Shown here: positions 24,300 to 31,838 of the stretch, piece by piece
Position numbering within the stretch: the stretch's first letter is position 1
How the letters are laid out: each line of letters starts with the position of its first letter
Source: Flavobacterium sp.
GTDB taxonomy: Bacteria; Bacteroidota; Bacteroidia; Flavobacteriales; Flavobacteriaceae
Assembly (NCBI GenBank): GCA_010365135.1
Contig: JAAFGY010000017.1
Coordinates: 1-33,625 of the forward strand
Reading direction: 5' to 3'
Length of the DNA: 33,625 nt
The notes under the pieces: model-generated
The model's database searches: none
The model's input: only the letters and a program-made list of their open reading frames with translations
What the model was told of the DNA's origin: nothing
Program-made: the position numbers and the translations under genes

Positions 24300-25388
24300 A
24301 TGATCTCTGCAAACGATTTTATTCCGTCTCAATATTCTCATTCCATAGAAAATGCAAAATTCTCTTGGAGTTCGCCAAGCAACATTGCGTTGGTGAAATA
24401 TTGGGGAAAAAAAGACAAGCAAATTCCAGCAAATCCTTCGGTGAGTTTTACCTTGCATAATTGTAAAACGATTACGAAATTAGCTTGCGCCAAAAAAGAA
24501 AAACAAGATGCATTTTCTTTTGACTTGCTTTTTGAAGGAAAACCCAAAGAAGATTTCAAACCAAAAATTGAGCAATTTTTTGAAAGGGTTGTACTTTATT
24601 TGCCTTTTCTAAAGGACTATCATTTCACGATTGACACTCAAAATACTTTTCCGCACAGTTCCGGAATTGCTTCCTCGGCTTCGGGAATGGCGGCTTTGGC
24701 GATGAACCTGATGAGTTTAGAAAAAGCATTAAACCCAGAAATGACTGAAAATTACTTTTACCAAAAAGCCTCTTTCTTGGCGCGTTTGGGTTCCGGAAGT
24801 GCTTGTCGAAGTGTAAAAGGAAAAGTAGTCGTTTGGGGCAATCACAGAAACATTTCAAGAAGTTCCGATTTGTTTGGAGTAGAATTTCCATATTCAATTC
24901 ACGAGAATTTCAATAATTTTCAAGACACGATTTTATTGGTGGACAAAGGCGAAAAACAAGTTTCGAGTTCTGTAGGTCATAATTTAATGAACGAACATCC
25001 TTTTGCCGAAAGGCGATTTGAACAAGCGAACGAAAACTTGGATAAATTAATCACCGTTTTCGAAAGCGGAAATTTGGATGAATTCATAACAATTGTCGAA
25101 AGCGAAGCCTTGACTTTGCATTCAATGATGATGACTTCGATTCCTTATTTTATATTAGTGAAACCGAATACATTGGAAATTATCAACGCGATTTGGAAGT
25201 ATCGAAACGAAACGAAAATTCCAGTTTGTTTTACTCTAGATGCGGGAGCGAATGTTCACGTTTTGTATCCAGAAAACGTCAAAGAAACTGTTTTGCAATT
25301 TATTAAGGACGAATTAGTTGGCTATTGTCAAAATGGTCAGTACATTTGTGACCAAATTGGAATTGGATCTGAAATAATTCAATATTAA
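24300..25388 (+). CDS. mvaD: Diphosphomevalonate decarboxylase
   Basis: The ATG at 24300 gives 362 residues (a TTG just before it, at 24297, is unlikely). The N-terminus has the decarboxylase signature WSSPSNIALVKYWGKKD, followed by ANPSVSFTL, and the GHMP ATP loop HSSGIASSASGMAALAMN about 115-135. RLGSGSACRSV is also a conserved family block. The enzyme turns mevalonate 5-diphosphate into isopentenyl diphosphate with ATP in the cytoplasm. It heads a rightward run with a GHMP kinase and a UbiA prenyltransferase, interrupted by a toxin-antitoxin pair starting 11 bp after its stop. Confidence 0.95.
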   Translation: MISANDFIPSQYSHSIENAKFSWSSPSNIALVKYWGKKDKQIPANPSVSFTLHNCKTITKLACAKKEKQDAFSFDLLFEGKPKEDFKPKIEQFFERVVLYLPFLKDYHFTIDTQNTFPHSSGIASSASGMAALAMNLMSLEKALNPEMTENYFYQKASFLARLGSGSACRSVKGKVVVWGNHRNISRSSDLFGVEFPYSIHENFNNFQDTILLVDKGEKQVSSSVGHNLMNEHPFAERRFEQANENLDKLITVFESGNLDEFITIVESEALTLHSMMMTSIPYFILVKPNTLEIINAIWKYRNETKIPVCFTLDAGANVHVLYPENVKETVLQFIKDELVGYCQNGQYICDQIGIGSEIIQY

Positions 25389-25399
25389 AAACTTTCAAA

Positions 25400-25624
25400 G
25401 TGATCTTGAAACAAGTCTATAATGTAAGCAACAATCAATTAACTATCAATTTGCCCGAAAATTTTCGAGGTAGAAAACAAGTCATGGTTATCGTGGAAGA
25501 TATTGAAGAATCTCAATTAGACAAATATGTACTAATGAAAAAAGCGGCAACCGATTTGCTTTTTTTATCGGATATTCAAGAAATAAGTTCTGATTTCAAA
25601 AAGATTGATTCAGAAAATATATGA
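25400..25624 (+). CDS. Putative antitoxin of a MazEF-like module
   Basis: A 74-residue acidic protein with a GTG start at 25400 (a TTG at 25406 is the alternative). I do not recognise a named family from sequence alone. The N-terminal half (LTINLPENFRGRKQVMVIVEDI) looks like a short beta-strand DNA-binding fold of the kind in small antitoxins, and the C-terminal part (DKYVLMKKAATDLLFLSDIQEISSDFKKID) is helical and acidic, fitting a toxin-neutralising tail. Its TGA overlaps the toxin ATG as ATGA, which argues for coupling. The role is inferred mostly from this position. Confidence 0.75.
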   Translation: MILKQVYNVSNNQLTINLPENFRGRKQVMVIVEDIEESQLDKYVLMKKAATDLLFLSDIQEISSDFKKIDSENI

Positions 25625-25980
25625 GTTTCAAGAAATGGGATATTTACAGAGCAAATTTAGATCCTATTGTAGGTTCTGAACAAGGAAAATCAAGACCAGT
25701 TTTGATCATTAGCGAAGATTACATAAATGAACTTTTGAATATTGTAAATGTTTTACCAATAACTACTAGGAAAATTGGAAGACAAATTTATCCAAACGAA
25801 GCTCTTATTGATGCGAGTTTATTTGGTTTAGAAAATGAATCGATCGTTTTATGTCATCAGATACGAACGCTAGACAAAAGTCGTTTGTCGAACAAATTTG
25901 GTGCAATTAACACTATTGCCAAACAAAATGAAATTATGGAATCATTATGTTTTCAATTAGGGATTGATAAAAACAAATAA
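25621..25980 (+). CDS. MazF/PemK-like toxin, endoribonuclease
   Basis: A 119-residue protein of normal size for the family. The start KKWDIYRANLDPIVGSEQGKSRPVLIIS holds the conserved GSEQ...RPVLI block of PemK/MazF toxins, with the catalytic Arg of the RP motif; VLPITTRK and the later SIVLCHQIRTLDKSRL segment carry the second conserved region, including the Thr-Arg pair usual near the active site. Family members cut mRNA at short sequences, and the antitoxin blocks this. It overlaps the antitoxin gene by four bases. It looks intact. Confidence 0.92.
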   Translation: MSFKKWDIYRANLDPIVGSEQGKSRPVLIISEDYINELLNIVNVLPITTRKIGRQIYPNEALIDASLFGLENESIVLCHQIRTLDKSRLSNKFGAINTIAKQNEIMESLCFQLGIDKNK

Positions 25981-25981
25981 T

Positions 25982-26056
25982 ATGAACATTGAAATAGAAA
26001 AAGAAGAGTTAATAAAAATAATTACGAATTGTCAATTATCAATTGTCAATTATTAA
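25982..26056 (+). CDS. Possible 24-codon remnant or leader peptide
   Basis: An ATG one base after the toxin stop opens a frame encoding MNIEIEKEELIKIITNCQLSIVNY before TAA at 26054. The first half looks like a natural amphipathic protein start, but the second half is translated from a heptad array. It may be a gene start truncated by repeat insertion, a leader peptide for the kinase, or chance. Confidence 0.25.
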   Translation: MNIEIEKEELIKIITNCQLSIVNY

Positions 26057-26065
26057 CTGTCAATT
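26031..26065. repeat. Heptad-phased intergenic array before the GHMP kinase
   Basis: Five 7-bp units in register: GTCAATT (26031), ATCAATT (26038), GTCAATT (26045), ATTAACT (26052), GTCAATT (26059). It ends five bases before the ATG at 26071. Confidence 0.75.
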
Positions 26066-26070
26066 AAATT

Positions 26071-27009
26071 ATGAAAGGACCTTTATTTTACTCAAAAATA
26101 TTACTCTTTGGAGAATACGGAATTATCCGTGACTCGAAAGGTTTGTCTATTCCTTACAATTTTTATAATGGAGCGCTGAAACGAGAAGAAAATCCATCAG
26201 ATGAAGCCATAAAGTCCAACGGAAACTTGAAGCGTTTCGTTTCTTATCTAGAAACTTTACAAAGCGAACAACCGGAATTGGTTGCTTTCGATTTAGACAC
26301 TTTAAAAAACGATGTCGAAACGGGAATGTACTTTGATTCTAGTATTCCACAAGGTTATGGCGTGGGAAGCAGCGGCGCACTAGTTGCCGCTATTTACGAC
26401 AAATACGCCCAAAATAAAATTACCGTTTTAGAGAATCTTACTCGTGAAAAGTTATTGCAATTAAAAACTATTTTCGGACAAATGGAATCTTTTTTCCACG
26501 GAAAAAGTTCTGGTTTAGATCCTTTAAATAGTTATTTGAGCATTCCTATTTTGATCAATTCCAAAGACAATATCGAGGCTACCGGAATTCCAACCCAAAG
26601 TTTGGGAGGAAACGGCGCTGTATTTTTGTTAGATTCTGGAATTATCGGCGAAACGGCTCCAATGGTCCATATTTTTATGGAAAAATTGAAAGACCAAGGT
26701 TTTAGAAAAATGTTAAAAGACCAATTCATCAAACATACGGATGCTTGCGTTGTAGATTTCTTGGGTGGCGATATGAAATCTTTGTTTGCCAACACCAAAA
26801 AATTATCGAAAGTGGTCTTAAACAATTTCAAACCAATGATTCCGGAACAATTTCACGGCATTTGGCAAAAAGGAATTGACACTAACGATTACTACCTTAA
26901 ACTTTGTGGTTCTGGTGGTGGCGGTTACATCCTTGGTTTTACCCAAGATTTAGAAAAAGCAAGAATTTCATTAAAAGATTTTAAACTGGAAGTGGTTTAT
27001 CAATTTTAA
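26071..27009 (+). CDS. mvk: GHMP-family kinase, probable mevalonate kinase
   Basis: A 312-residue protein with the GHMP start FYSKILLFGEYGII (residues 6-19), the ATP loop SIPQGYGVGSSGALVAAIY (about 91-109) and the C-terminal LKLCGSGGGGYILGF, together giving the three GHMP motifs. HGKSSGLDPLNSY is the segment around the catalytic Asp in mevalonate kinases. The neighbouring mvaD and UbiA genes make mevalonate kinase the likely function: mevalonate plus ATP gives mevalonate 5-phosphate. Phosphomevalonate kinase is a close alternative in the same superfamily. The ATG follows a heptad repeat array and the stop is four bases before the UbiA gene. Confidence 0.88.
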   Translation: MKGPLFYSKILLFGEYGIIRDSKGLSIPYNFYNGALKREENPSDEAIKSNGNLKRFVSYLETLQSEQPELVAFDLDTLKNDVETGMYFDSSIPQGYGVGSSGALVAAIYDKYAQNKITVLENLTREKLLQLKTIFGQMESFFHGKSSGLDPLNSYLSIPILINSKDNIEATGIPTQSLGGNGAVFLLDSGIIGETAPMVHIFMEKLKDQGFRKMLKDQFIKHTDACVVDFLGGDMKSLFANTKKLSKVVLNNFKPMIPEQFHGIWQKGIDTNDYYLKLCGSGGGGYILGFTQDLEKARISLKDFKLEVVYQF

Positions 27010-27013
27010 AAAA

Positions 27014-27934
27014 ATGCTAAGCAGAAAGAACAAAATAGTCGTGATGAAATTCATCAGTTTGTTCTCTGTGGTTAGAGGTTACAACATCCCAGTAATCGTT
27101 ATAGCCCAATATCTATCGGCAATTTTTATCCTCGCTCCCGAAAAAAGAGCCCTATCAATTCTACTCGATTTCGATTTATTTATCATCGTTTTTGCTTCTT
27201 CGTTGACCATTGCTTCGGGTTATATCATCAATAATTTTTACGACAGCAAAAAGGATTTAATCAATCGTCCCAACAAGTCGATGCTGGATCGATTGGTCAG
27301 TCAGCAAACAAAATTGCAAGTCTATTTTGCGCTTAATTTTATCGTGGCTTTTTTAGCAATAATCGTTTCTTGGAGGGCTTTTTTGTATTTTTCGGCCTAT
27401 ATTTTCCTAATTTGGTATTATTCGCATCGCATCAAAAAATTCCCGATAATAGGTAATTTGACTTCGGCTTTTCTGGCGGTTTTACCGTTTTTTGCTATCC
27501 TTTTGTATTACAAAAATTTTTATGAAGTCATTTTTGGTCACGCTACTTTCCTGTTTTTATTGCTTTTGATTCGGGAAATGATCAAAGATTTGGAGAATAT
27601 CAAAGGCGATTTGGCGAACGATTACAAAACCATTCCCATCAATTATGGAGAAGATGTTTCGAAGAAAATAATCACATTTTTGACCATCGCAACCGTCATT
27701 CCCGTCTATGTTTTAATCGAAATTTTCGACGTCGGTTATATGGATATGTATTTTTATAGCTGTCTCATTATATTAATTTTCTTCCTGCTTTATTTGTGGA
27801 AATCCACTACCAAAGAACAATATTTATTACTTCATAATGTCTTGAAATTTTTAATCGTGGCCGGCGTTTTCAGTATTATTCTCATCAATCCGAGTGTATT
27901 GTGGCACGGAAAAAAACTGCTACAATCGATTTGA
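27014..27934 (+). CDS. UbiA-family prenyltransferase (geranylgeranylglycerol-phosphate type)
   Basis: A 306-residue integral membrane protein with about eight to nine hydrophobic segments. The first Asp-rich motif is NNFYDSKKD (about residue 77-85) and the second is DLENIKGDLANDYKTI (about 193-208); these bind the prenyl diphosphate through magnesium. Members join a prenyl chain to an acceptor in the membrane. Similar Flavobacteria genes are commonly labelled geranylgeranylglycerol-phosphate geranylgeranyltransferase; the acceptor here is unknown. It starts four bases after the kinase stop, so it shares the mevalonate operon. Confidence 0.88.
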   Translation: MLSRKNKIVVMKFISLFSVVRGYNIPVIVIAQYLSAIFILAPEKRALSILLDFDLFIIVFASSLTIASGYIINNFYDSKKDLINRPNKSMLDRLVSQQTKLQVYFALNFIVAFLAIIVSWRAFLYFSAYIFLIWYYSHRIKKFPIIGNLTSAFLAVLPFFAILLYYKNFYEVIFGHATFLFLLLLIREMIKDLENIKGDLANDYKTIPINYGEDVSKKIITFLTIATVIPVYVLIEIFDVGYMDMYFYSCLIILIFFLLYLWKSTTKEQYLLLHNVLKFLIVAGVFSIILINPSVLWHGKKLLQSI

Positions 27935-27940
27935 TATTTT

Positions 27941-28026
27941 AGGAGCTATTTCCTGCTATTCGTTGCAATCTTTTGTGCCGAACACCGGCGCAAAAGGATT
28001 TCCACTGCTATCAGGGCTAAAACCCT
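27941..28026 (-). repeat. Structured intergenic repeat element (Flavobacterium-type)
   Basis: This 86-bp stretch contrasts with its AT-rich surroundings and, on the minus strand, holds two like segments (GATAGCAGTGGAAAT and GAATAGCAGGAAAT) flanking a central hairpin. The hairpin pairs the UUUUG/GCCG side with CGGC/CAAAA around GUGUU (plus strand 27966-27999). I recall very similar sequences recurring between genes in Flavobacterium genomes; this is memory, not a search. Confidence 0.6.
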
Positions 28027-28062
28027 AATCCAAAAACAATCAACTATTAAGCAATAAAAAAC

Positions 28063-28070
28063 TATCTTTG
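28063..28070 (+). promoter_or_regulatory. Candidate -7 box for the pseudouridine synthase gene
   Basis: TATCTTTG is a full TAnnTTTG match, 51 bp before the ATG, directly downstream of the structured repeat. A clear -33 element is not seen. Confidence 0.5.
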
Positions 28071-28121
28071 CAGACTCGAGACCATTAAAGGCCGAACTGA
28101 CGAAGTAAATTATAGAATATT

Positions 28122-29027
28122 ATGAACAACAAGGAAGGCAATAATAATAAAAGCGGCGGCAGGGCAAACAGCTCTAGACCAAGCTCCAACAAGCCAAAAC
28201 CTGCGATGCAAAAAAGGGCACAAGGGCCTAAAAAAGTAAAGACTATTGTTAAAGTTGCAGATACAGCGGACAAAATAGAGAAAAAAGCCAATCAAGCACC
28301 AAAAAGACCCAAAGTAAAAGACGAAATTCGTTTGAACAAATACATTTCCAATTCTGGTGTATGTTCTCGTCGTGATGCCGATATTTACATTCAATCTGGG
28401 AACGTAAAAGTAAACGGAATCCCCGTTATAGAAATGGGATATATGGTAAAACCTGGCGATGTCGTGAATTTTGACGGAGCAGTTTTAACTCCCGAGAAAA
28501 AAGTATATATCTTGCTGAACAAACCCAAAAACTTTACCACAGCACTTGACGAAGGACAAGAATTTCGCAATGTTTTGGAATTAGTGAAAGGTTCAACAAC
28601 AGCCAAAATTGGTCCCGTTGGAAGAATGGACAAGAACACCACGGGTTTGTTGTTGTTTACCAACGATACCGATATGATGCGTAAGTTTACTTTACCAACC
28701 AACAAATCATCCAAAATTTACCAAGTTTCTTTAGATAAAAATCTAAAATTCGAAGATTTAGAAAAAATAAATAAAGGTCTTGTTATTGACGGACATCGTG
28801 TGTTCGTTGAAGATATCAGCTATATTGAAGGCGAAGCGAAAAGTGAAATAGGTTTGAAATTAAGGTCGGCCAATGTTAAAGTGGTTCGTTCTATTTTCGA
28901 AAATTTCAGTTACGATGTTTTGAGAATTGATAGAGTTGCTTTTGCAGGTTTGACTAAAAAGAATTTGCCGAGAGGAAACTGGAGATTGCTCACCGAACAA
29001 GAAATTATCAATTTGAAAAACGTATAA
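28122..29027 (+). CDS. rluB: 23S rRNA pseudouridine synthase, RsuA/RluB family
   Basis: The 301-residue protein has a low-complexity, Lys/Arg-rich N-terminal extension (about 1-67), then an S4 RNA-binding domain (EIRLNKYISNSGVCSRRDAD, about 68-115) and the RsuA/RluB/RluF catalytic domain with GPVGRMDKNTTGLLLFTND, where the Asp of RMD is the catalytic residue. It isomerises uridine in rRNA in the cytoplasm. The exact position (RluB type 23S against RsuA or RluF) is not decided by sequence. Long basic extensions like this are common in Bacteroidota homologues. It has its own promoter box and terminator, so it is probably monocistronic. Confidence 0.9.
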   Translation: MNNKEGNNNKSGGRANSSRPSSNKPKPAMQKRAQGPKKVKTIVKVADTADKIEKKANQAPKRPKVKDEIRLNKYISNSGVCSRRDADIYIQSGNVKVNGIPVIEMGYMVKPGDVVNFDGAVLTPEKKVYILLNKPKNFTTALDEGQEFRNVLELVKGSTTAKIGPVGRMDKNTTGLLLFTNDTDMMRKFTLPTNKSSKIYQVSLDKNLKFEDLEKINKGLVIDGHRVFVEDISYIEGEAKSEIGLKLRSANVKVVRSIFENFSYDVLRIDRVAFAGLTKKNLPRGNWRLLTEQEIINLKNV

Positions 29028-29052
29028 GTTTTACAAACACACTATTAATACA

Positions 29053-29090
29053 AAAATTCCTGCTCTATTTTACAGCGGGAATTTTGTTTT
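29053..29090 (+). terminator. Intrinsic terminator after the pseudouridine synthase gene
   Basis: AAAATTCCTGCT (29053-29064) pairs with AGCGGGAATTTT (29074-29085), with one G-T pair, around a 9-nt loop, followed by GTTTTT. Confidence 0.82.
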
Positions 29091-29102
29091 TAAACACAGA
29101 TT

Positions 29103-29465
29103 ATGACATCAACAAAAAATTTATCAATTGCACACAAATGGTTTGAAGCCTTCAATAACCATAATCTAGATCAACTTTTATCTTTGTATGATGAAGATGC
29201 GGAACACTTCAGTCCAAAACTAAAAATCAAAAAACCAGAAACCAATGGATTGGTAAAAGGAAAACAATCACTGCACAATTGGTGGCAAGAAGCTTTTGAG
29301 CAATTACCCACTTTACAGTACAAAGTAACTTCGCTTACGGCAAATGAAAATCGCGTTTTTATGGAATATGTAAGAACTGTTCAGGATGAAAACGAAATGT
29401 TGATAGCCGAAGTTTTAGAAATAAAAGAAGATAAAATTGTTTTTTCACGCGTTTATCACGGATAA
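29103..29465 (+). CDS. SnoaL-like / NTF2-fold small protein
   Basis: A 120-residue protein starting SIAHKWFEAFNNHNLDQLLSLYDEDAEHFSPKL, the usual helical opening of SnoaL-like polyketide-cyclase/NTF2-fold proteins, followed by WWQEAFEQLPTLQYKV and a C-terminal strand pair. This fold often serves as a small-molecule binding pocket or isomerase. No specific function can be assigned. Its stop is four bases from the convergent gldD stop, with no terminator visible between them. Confidence 0.78.
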   Translation: MTSTKNLSIAHKWFEAFNNHNLDQLLSLYDEDAEHFSPKLKIKKPETNGLVKGKQSLHNWWQEAFEQLPTLQYKVTSLTANENRVFMEYVRTVQDENEMLIAEVLEIKEDKIVFSRVYHG

Positions 29466-29469
29466 AAAT

Positions 29470-30033
29470 TTACTTCCACTTCAAAGTTTCCATCAACCGC
29501 TGCATATCGTTTCTGACGTAGCTTGCCGCGGGCATTATGGAATCGTAATTAGGTTTTGCATAAAAATAAACGGAACCTGTTACAAAATGTTTAATGCTGT
29601 CGGTTGCATAAAACTGAGAATTTGTAGCCGCGTTTCCATCAACTTGATAGAACATTCCAAATACCTTTTTGGAAGGGTTCAAGTACGGTTGTTCTAAAAT
29701 ATCATCGGCTTTTATAACGTGTTCGTACGTTAGTTTTTGAGCATCTTTCAACAGTAAATTAATGTCATTGTTAACTGGTTTGTAGGTCAAATAAATGGTG
29801 GCTTTCATTTTTGGGTACGTAATTGTAAATCCACAATCTTTCTCGCCTTTGATAACTGCTTCTGAATTCATTTCGAATGTAAAAGGACATTTGCTTTCAA
29901 AATTGGCATATTTTGCCTCAGGATAATCCAGACGCAAATAACTTGATGGTTTTGGTAAAACCGCATCTTTACAGCTAAAAACAGAAAATGATAGTATCAA
30001 AAATCCTCCAATGGCAACTTGTCTTTTTGGCAT
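29470..30033 (-). CDS. gldD: Gliding motility lipoprotein GldD
   Basis: The ATG at 30033 gives 187 residues with a lipoprotein signal ending SVFSC (Cys21). An in-frame TTG at 30048 inside gldE is rejected. The mature part (PKPSSYLRLDYPEAKYANF, ESKCPFTFEMN, KDCGFTITYPKMKATIYLTYKP) matches GldD as known from Flavobacterium. GldD is required for gliding and, with the T9SS/gliding machinery, for chitin use and phage sensitivity in F. johnsoniae; its biochemical role is unclear. It follows gldE by seven bases and is the last gene of the leftward mutY-ssb-gldE-gldD cluster. Confidence 0.93.
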   Translation of the reverse strand: MPKRQVAIGGFLILSFSVFSCKDAVLPKPSSYLRLDYPEAKYANFESKCPFTFEMNSEAVIKGEKDCGFTITYPKMKATIYLTYKPVNNDINLLLKDAQKLTYEHVIKADDILEQPYLNPSKKVFGMFYQVDGNAATNSQFYATDSIKHFVTGSVYFYAKPNYDSIMPAASYVRNDMQRLMETLKWK

Positions 30034-30040
30034 TTTAAAT

Positions 30041-31336
30041 TTATTCAAGGGTCACTTTTATTTGTTTTACACGTTTTTTATCAACCGTTTCAATGGTAAA
30101 TAGACAGTTTTCAAATATAATTTTCTGATCTTTTTTTGGAAAATTTCCTAAAATTTCGAGAATAAATCCTGCCAATGTTTCGGCTTCCCCTTTTGACGCT
30201 TCGAATACTTCTTCATCAACATCCAATACTCTGTAGAAATCCTTGAGGTTTATTTTTCCTTCAAAAAGATAATTTTTATCGTCTATTTTAGAATAATTAA
30301 CATTATCACCATCGAACTCATCGCTGATATCACCTACAATTTCTTCGATAATGTCTTCGAGTGAAACCAGCCCTGAAGTCCCTCCATACTCATCGACCAC
30401 AATCGCCAAATGGCTTTTCATTGTTTGAAAATCCTTGAGCAAATTATCAATTTTTTTGTTTTCAGGAACAAAAAACGGTTCCCGAAGCAAGGTTTTCCAA
30501 TCAAAATCCTCTTTATTAATGTGCGGTAGCAAATCTTTCACAAACAAAACGCCTTCGATCTGGTCGATATTGTCTCGATATACTGGAATTCTAGAAAATC
30601 CTTTTTCAATTATTTTGGAGTAAATGGAAGCAAAAGATTCGTCTATTTCCAATGCAAAAATATCCATTCTCGGACTCATAACTTGCTTGGTATCGGTGTT
30701 TCCGAAAGTCACAATTCCTTCTAATATTTTTTGTTCATCAGAGGAAGTTTCCTCTGAATCAGTAAGTTCTAAAGCTTGTGATAATTGATCGACCGAGAAA
30801 TTGGTCTTTTGTTTCCCCAATTTATTATGTAGATAAATGGTCACTTTTCGCATTGGTAAACTTATTGGCGAAAGCAATTTATCAAGACCCGCAACAGGAT
30901 AAGCAATCAACTTGGCAAATTTGATGTTGTTTCTGCTGGCATAAACCTTGGGCAAAACCTCACCAAACAATAAGATTAAAAAAGTGACTACAATTACTTC
31001 TAAAATAAATTTTAAAACAGCCGAATTGACCGCCGAAAAGATGTTGTGCCCCACGTAAGAAAACAAAATTACCACGCCAATATTAATAAAATTATTCGCA
31101 ACAAGAAGTGTAGCGAGCAATTTTTTGGGTTTTTCTAAAAGTTCGGAAATAATTTTTCCTTTAGAAGGATGTTCATGCAAAGTGTCATCAATATCTTTTT
31201 GTGACAGGGAAAAAAGTGCGACTTCGGCACCAGAAACTAATGCAGAACAGAAAAGCAACGCAAAAATTGCGACAAAACCAACTACTAAATTAGTATCTAG
31301 CGTATATTGAAGAAAAAAACTGGGCTCTGGGTCCAA
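30041..31336 (-). CDS. gldE: Gliding motility-associated protein GldE (CNNM/CorC family)
   Basis: A 431-residue membrane protein with an N-terminal CNNM (DUF21) domain of about four hydrophobic segments (about 17-140, including SALVSGAEVALFSLS and LLFGEVLPK), a CBS-domain pair (about 210-330, with VMSPRMDIFALE and HLAIVVDEYGGTSGLVSLEDIIEEIVGDI), and a C-terminal CorC/HlyC domain. The only possible start is TTG at 31336; no in-frame ATG occurs between the upstream stop (31352-31354) and residue about 160, and the resulting MDPEPS opening is what I recall for GldE. It partners with GldD in gliding. It lies 23 bp after ssb. Confidence 0.92.
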   Translation of the reverse strand: MDPEPSFFLQYTLDTNLVVGFVAIFALLFCSALVSGAEVALFSLSQKDIDDTLHEHPSKGKIISELLEKPKKLLATLLVANNFINIGVVILFSYVGHNIFSAVNSAVLKFILEVIVVTFLILLFGEVLPKVYASRNNIKFAKLIAYPVAGLDKLLSPISLPMRKVTIYLHNKLGKQKTNFSVDQLSQALELTDSEETSSDEQKILEGIVTFGNTDTKQVMSPRMDIFALEIDESFASIYSKIIEKGFSRIPVYRDNIDQIEGVLFVKDLLPHINKEDFDWKTLLREPFFVPENKKIDNLLKDFQTMKSHLAIVVDEYGGTSGLVSLEDIIEEIVGDISDEFDGDNVNYSKIDDKNYLFEGKINLKDFYRVLDVDEEVFEASKGEAETLAGFILEILGNFPKKDQKIIFENCLFTIETVDKKRVKQIKVTLE

Positions 31337-31359
31337 ATTTAGATAGATTAGTTAAACAA

Positions 31360-31800
31360 TCAAAACGGCAAGTCATTTACAGGCAATCCGTTATTTTCTG
31401 GGTCAAAGTTAGCGTTTTTTGTTGGTTCAATCGGTTTATTCTCTTTATTGGCTTCGCTTTCTTTTTTAGTTGTAAGAAAAGTAAAGTCTATTGCCTGAAT
31501 TTCTGTAATGTATTTAGTTGAACCATCTTCCGCTTGCCATTGACGTGATTTTATGCGGCCTTCAACATAGATTTTGTCGCCTTTTGATAAATATTTTTCG
31601 CACAATTCGGCCGCTTTGTTCCTCACCACAATATTATGCCACTCGGTAGAAGAAATTTTTTCGCTAGTGGTTTTATTGATATAGACTTCGTTTGTTGCTA
31701 AAGAAAACCTTCCAATACAATTTCCTCCATCAAAATAGTGCATCTTAACATCCTCGCCCAAATAGCCAATTAACATCACCTTATTTAACGTTCCACTCAT
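31360..31800 (-). CDS. ssb: Single-stranded DNA-binding protein
   Basis: A 146-residue protein with an OB-fold (MSGTLNKVMLIGYLGEDVKMHYF, then TEWHNIVVRNKAAELCEKYLSKGDKIYVEG) over residues 1-110 and an acidic-ended tail closing with NDLPF, the SSB interaction tip. It coats single-stranded DNA and recruits repair and replication partners. It sits between mutY (38 bp away) and gldE (23 bp), in the same direction, a synteny typical of Flavobacteria. It is shorter than E. coli SSB (178), mostly in the linker. Confidence 0.95.
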   Translation of the reverse strand: MSGTLNKVMLIGYLGEDVKMHYFDGGNCIGRFSLATNEVYINKTTSEKISSTEWHNIVVRNKAAELCEKYLSKGDKIYVEGRIKSRQWQAEDGSTKYITEIQAIDFTFLTTKKESEANKENKPIEPTKNANFDPENNGLPVNDLPF

Positions 31801-31838
31801 TTTCTAATTTTCTATTTTCAAATGTACTGAATTTTGAG

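Noticed and set aside
30034..30048. TTG start of gldD overlapping gldE
   Set aside because: The ATG at 30033 directly begins a lipoprotein signal of normal length; the extension adds nothing recognised.
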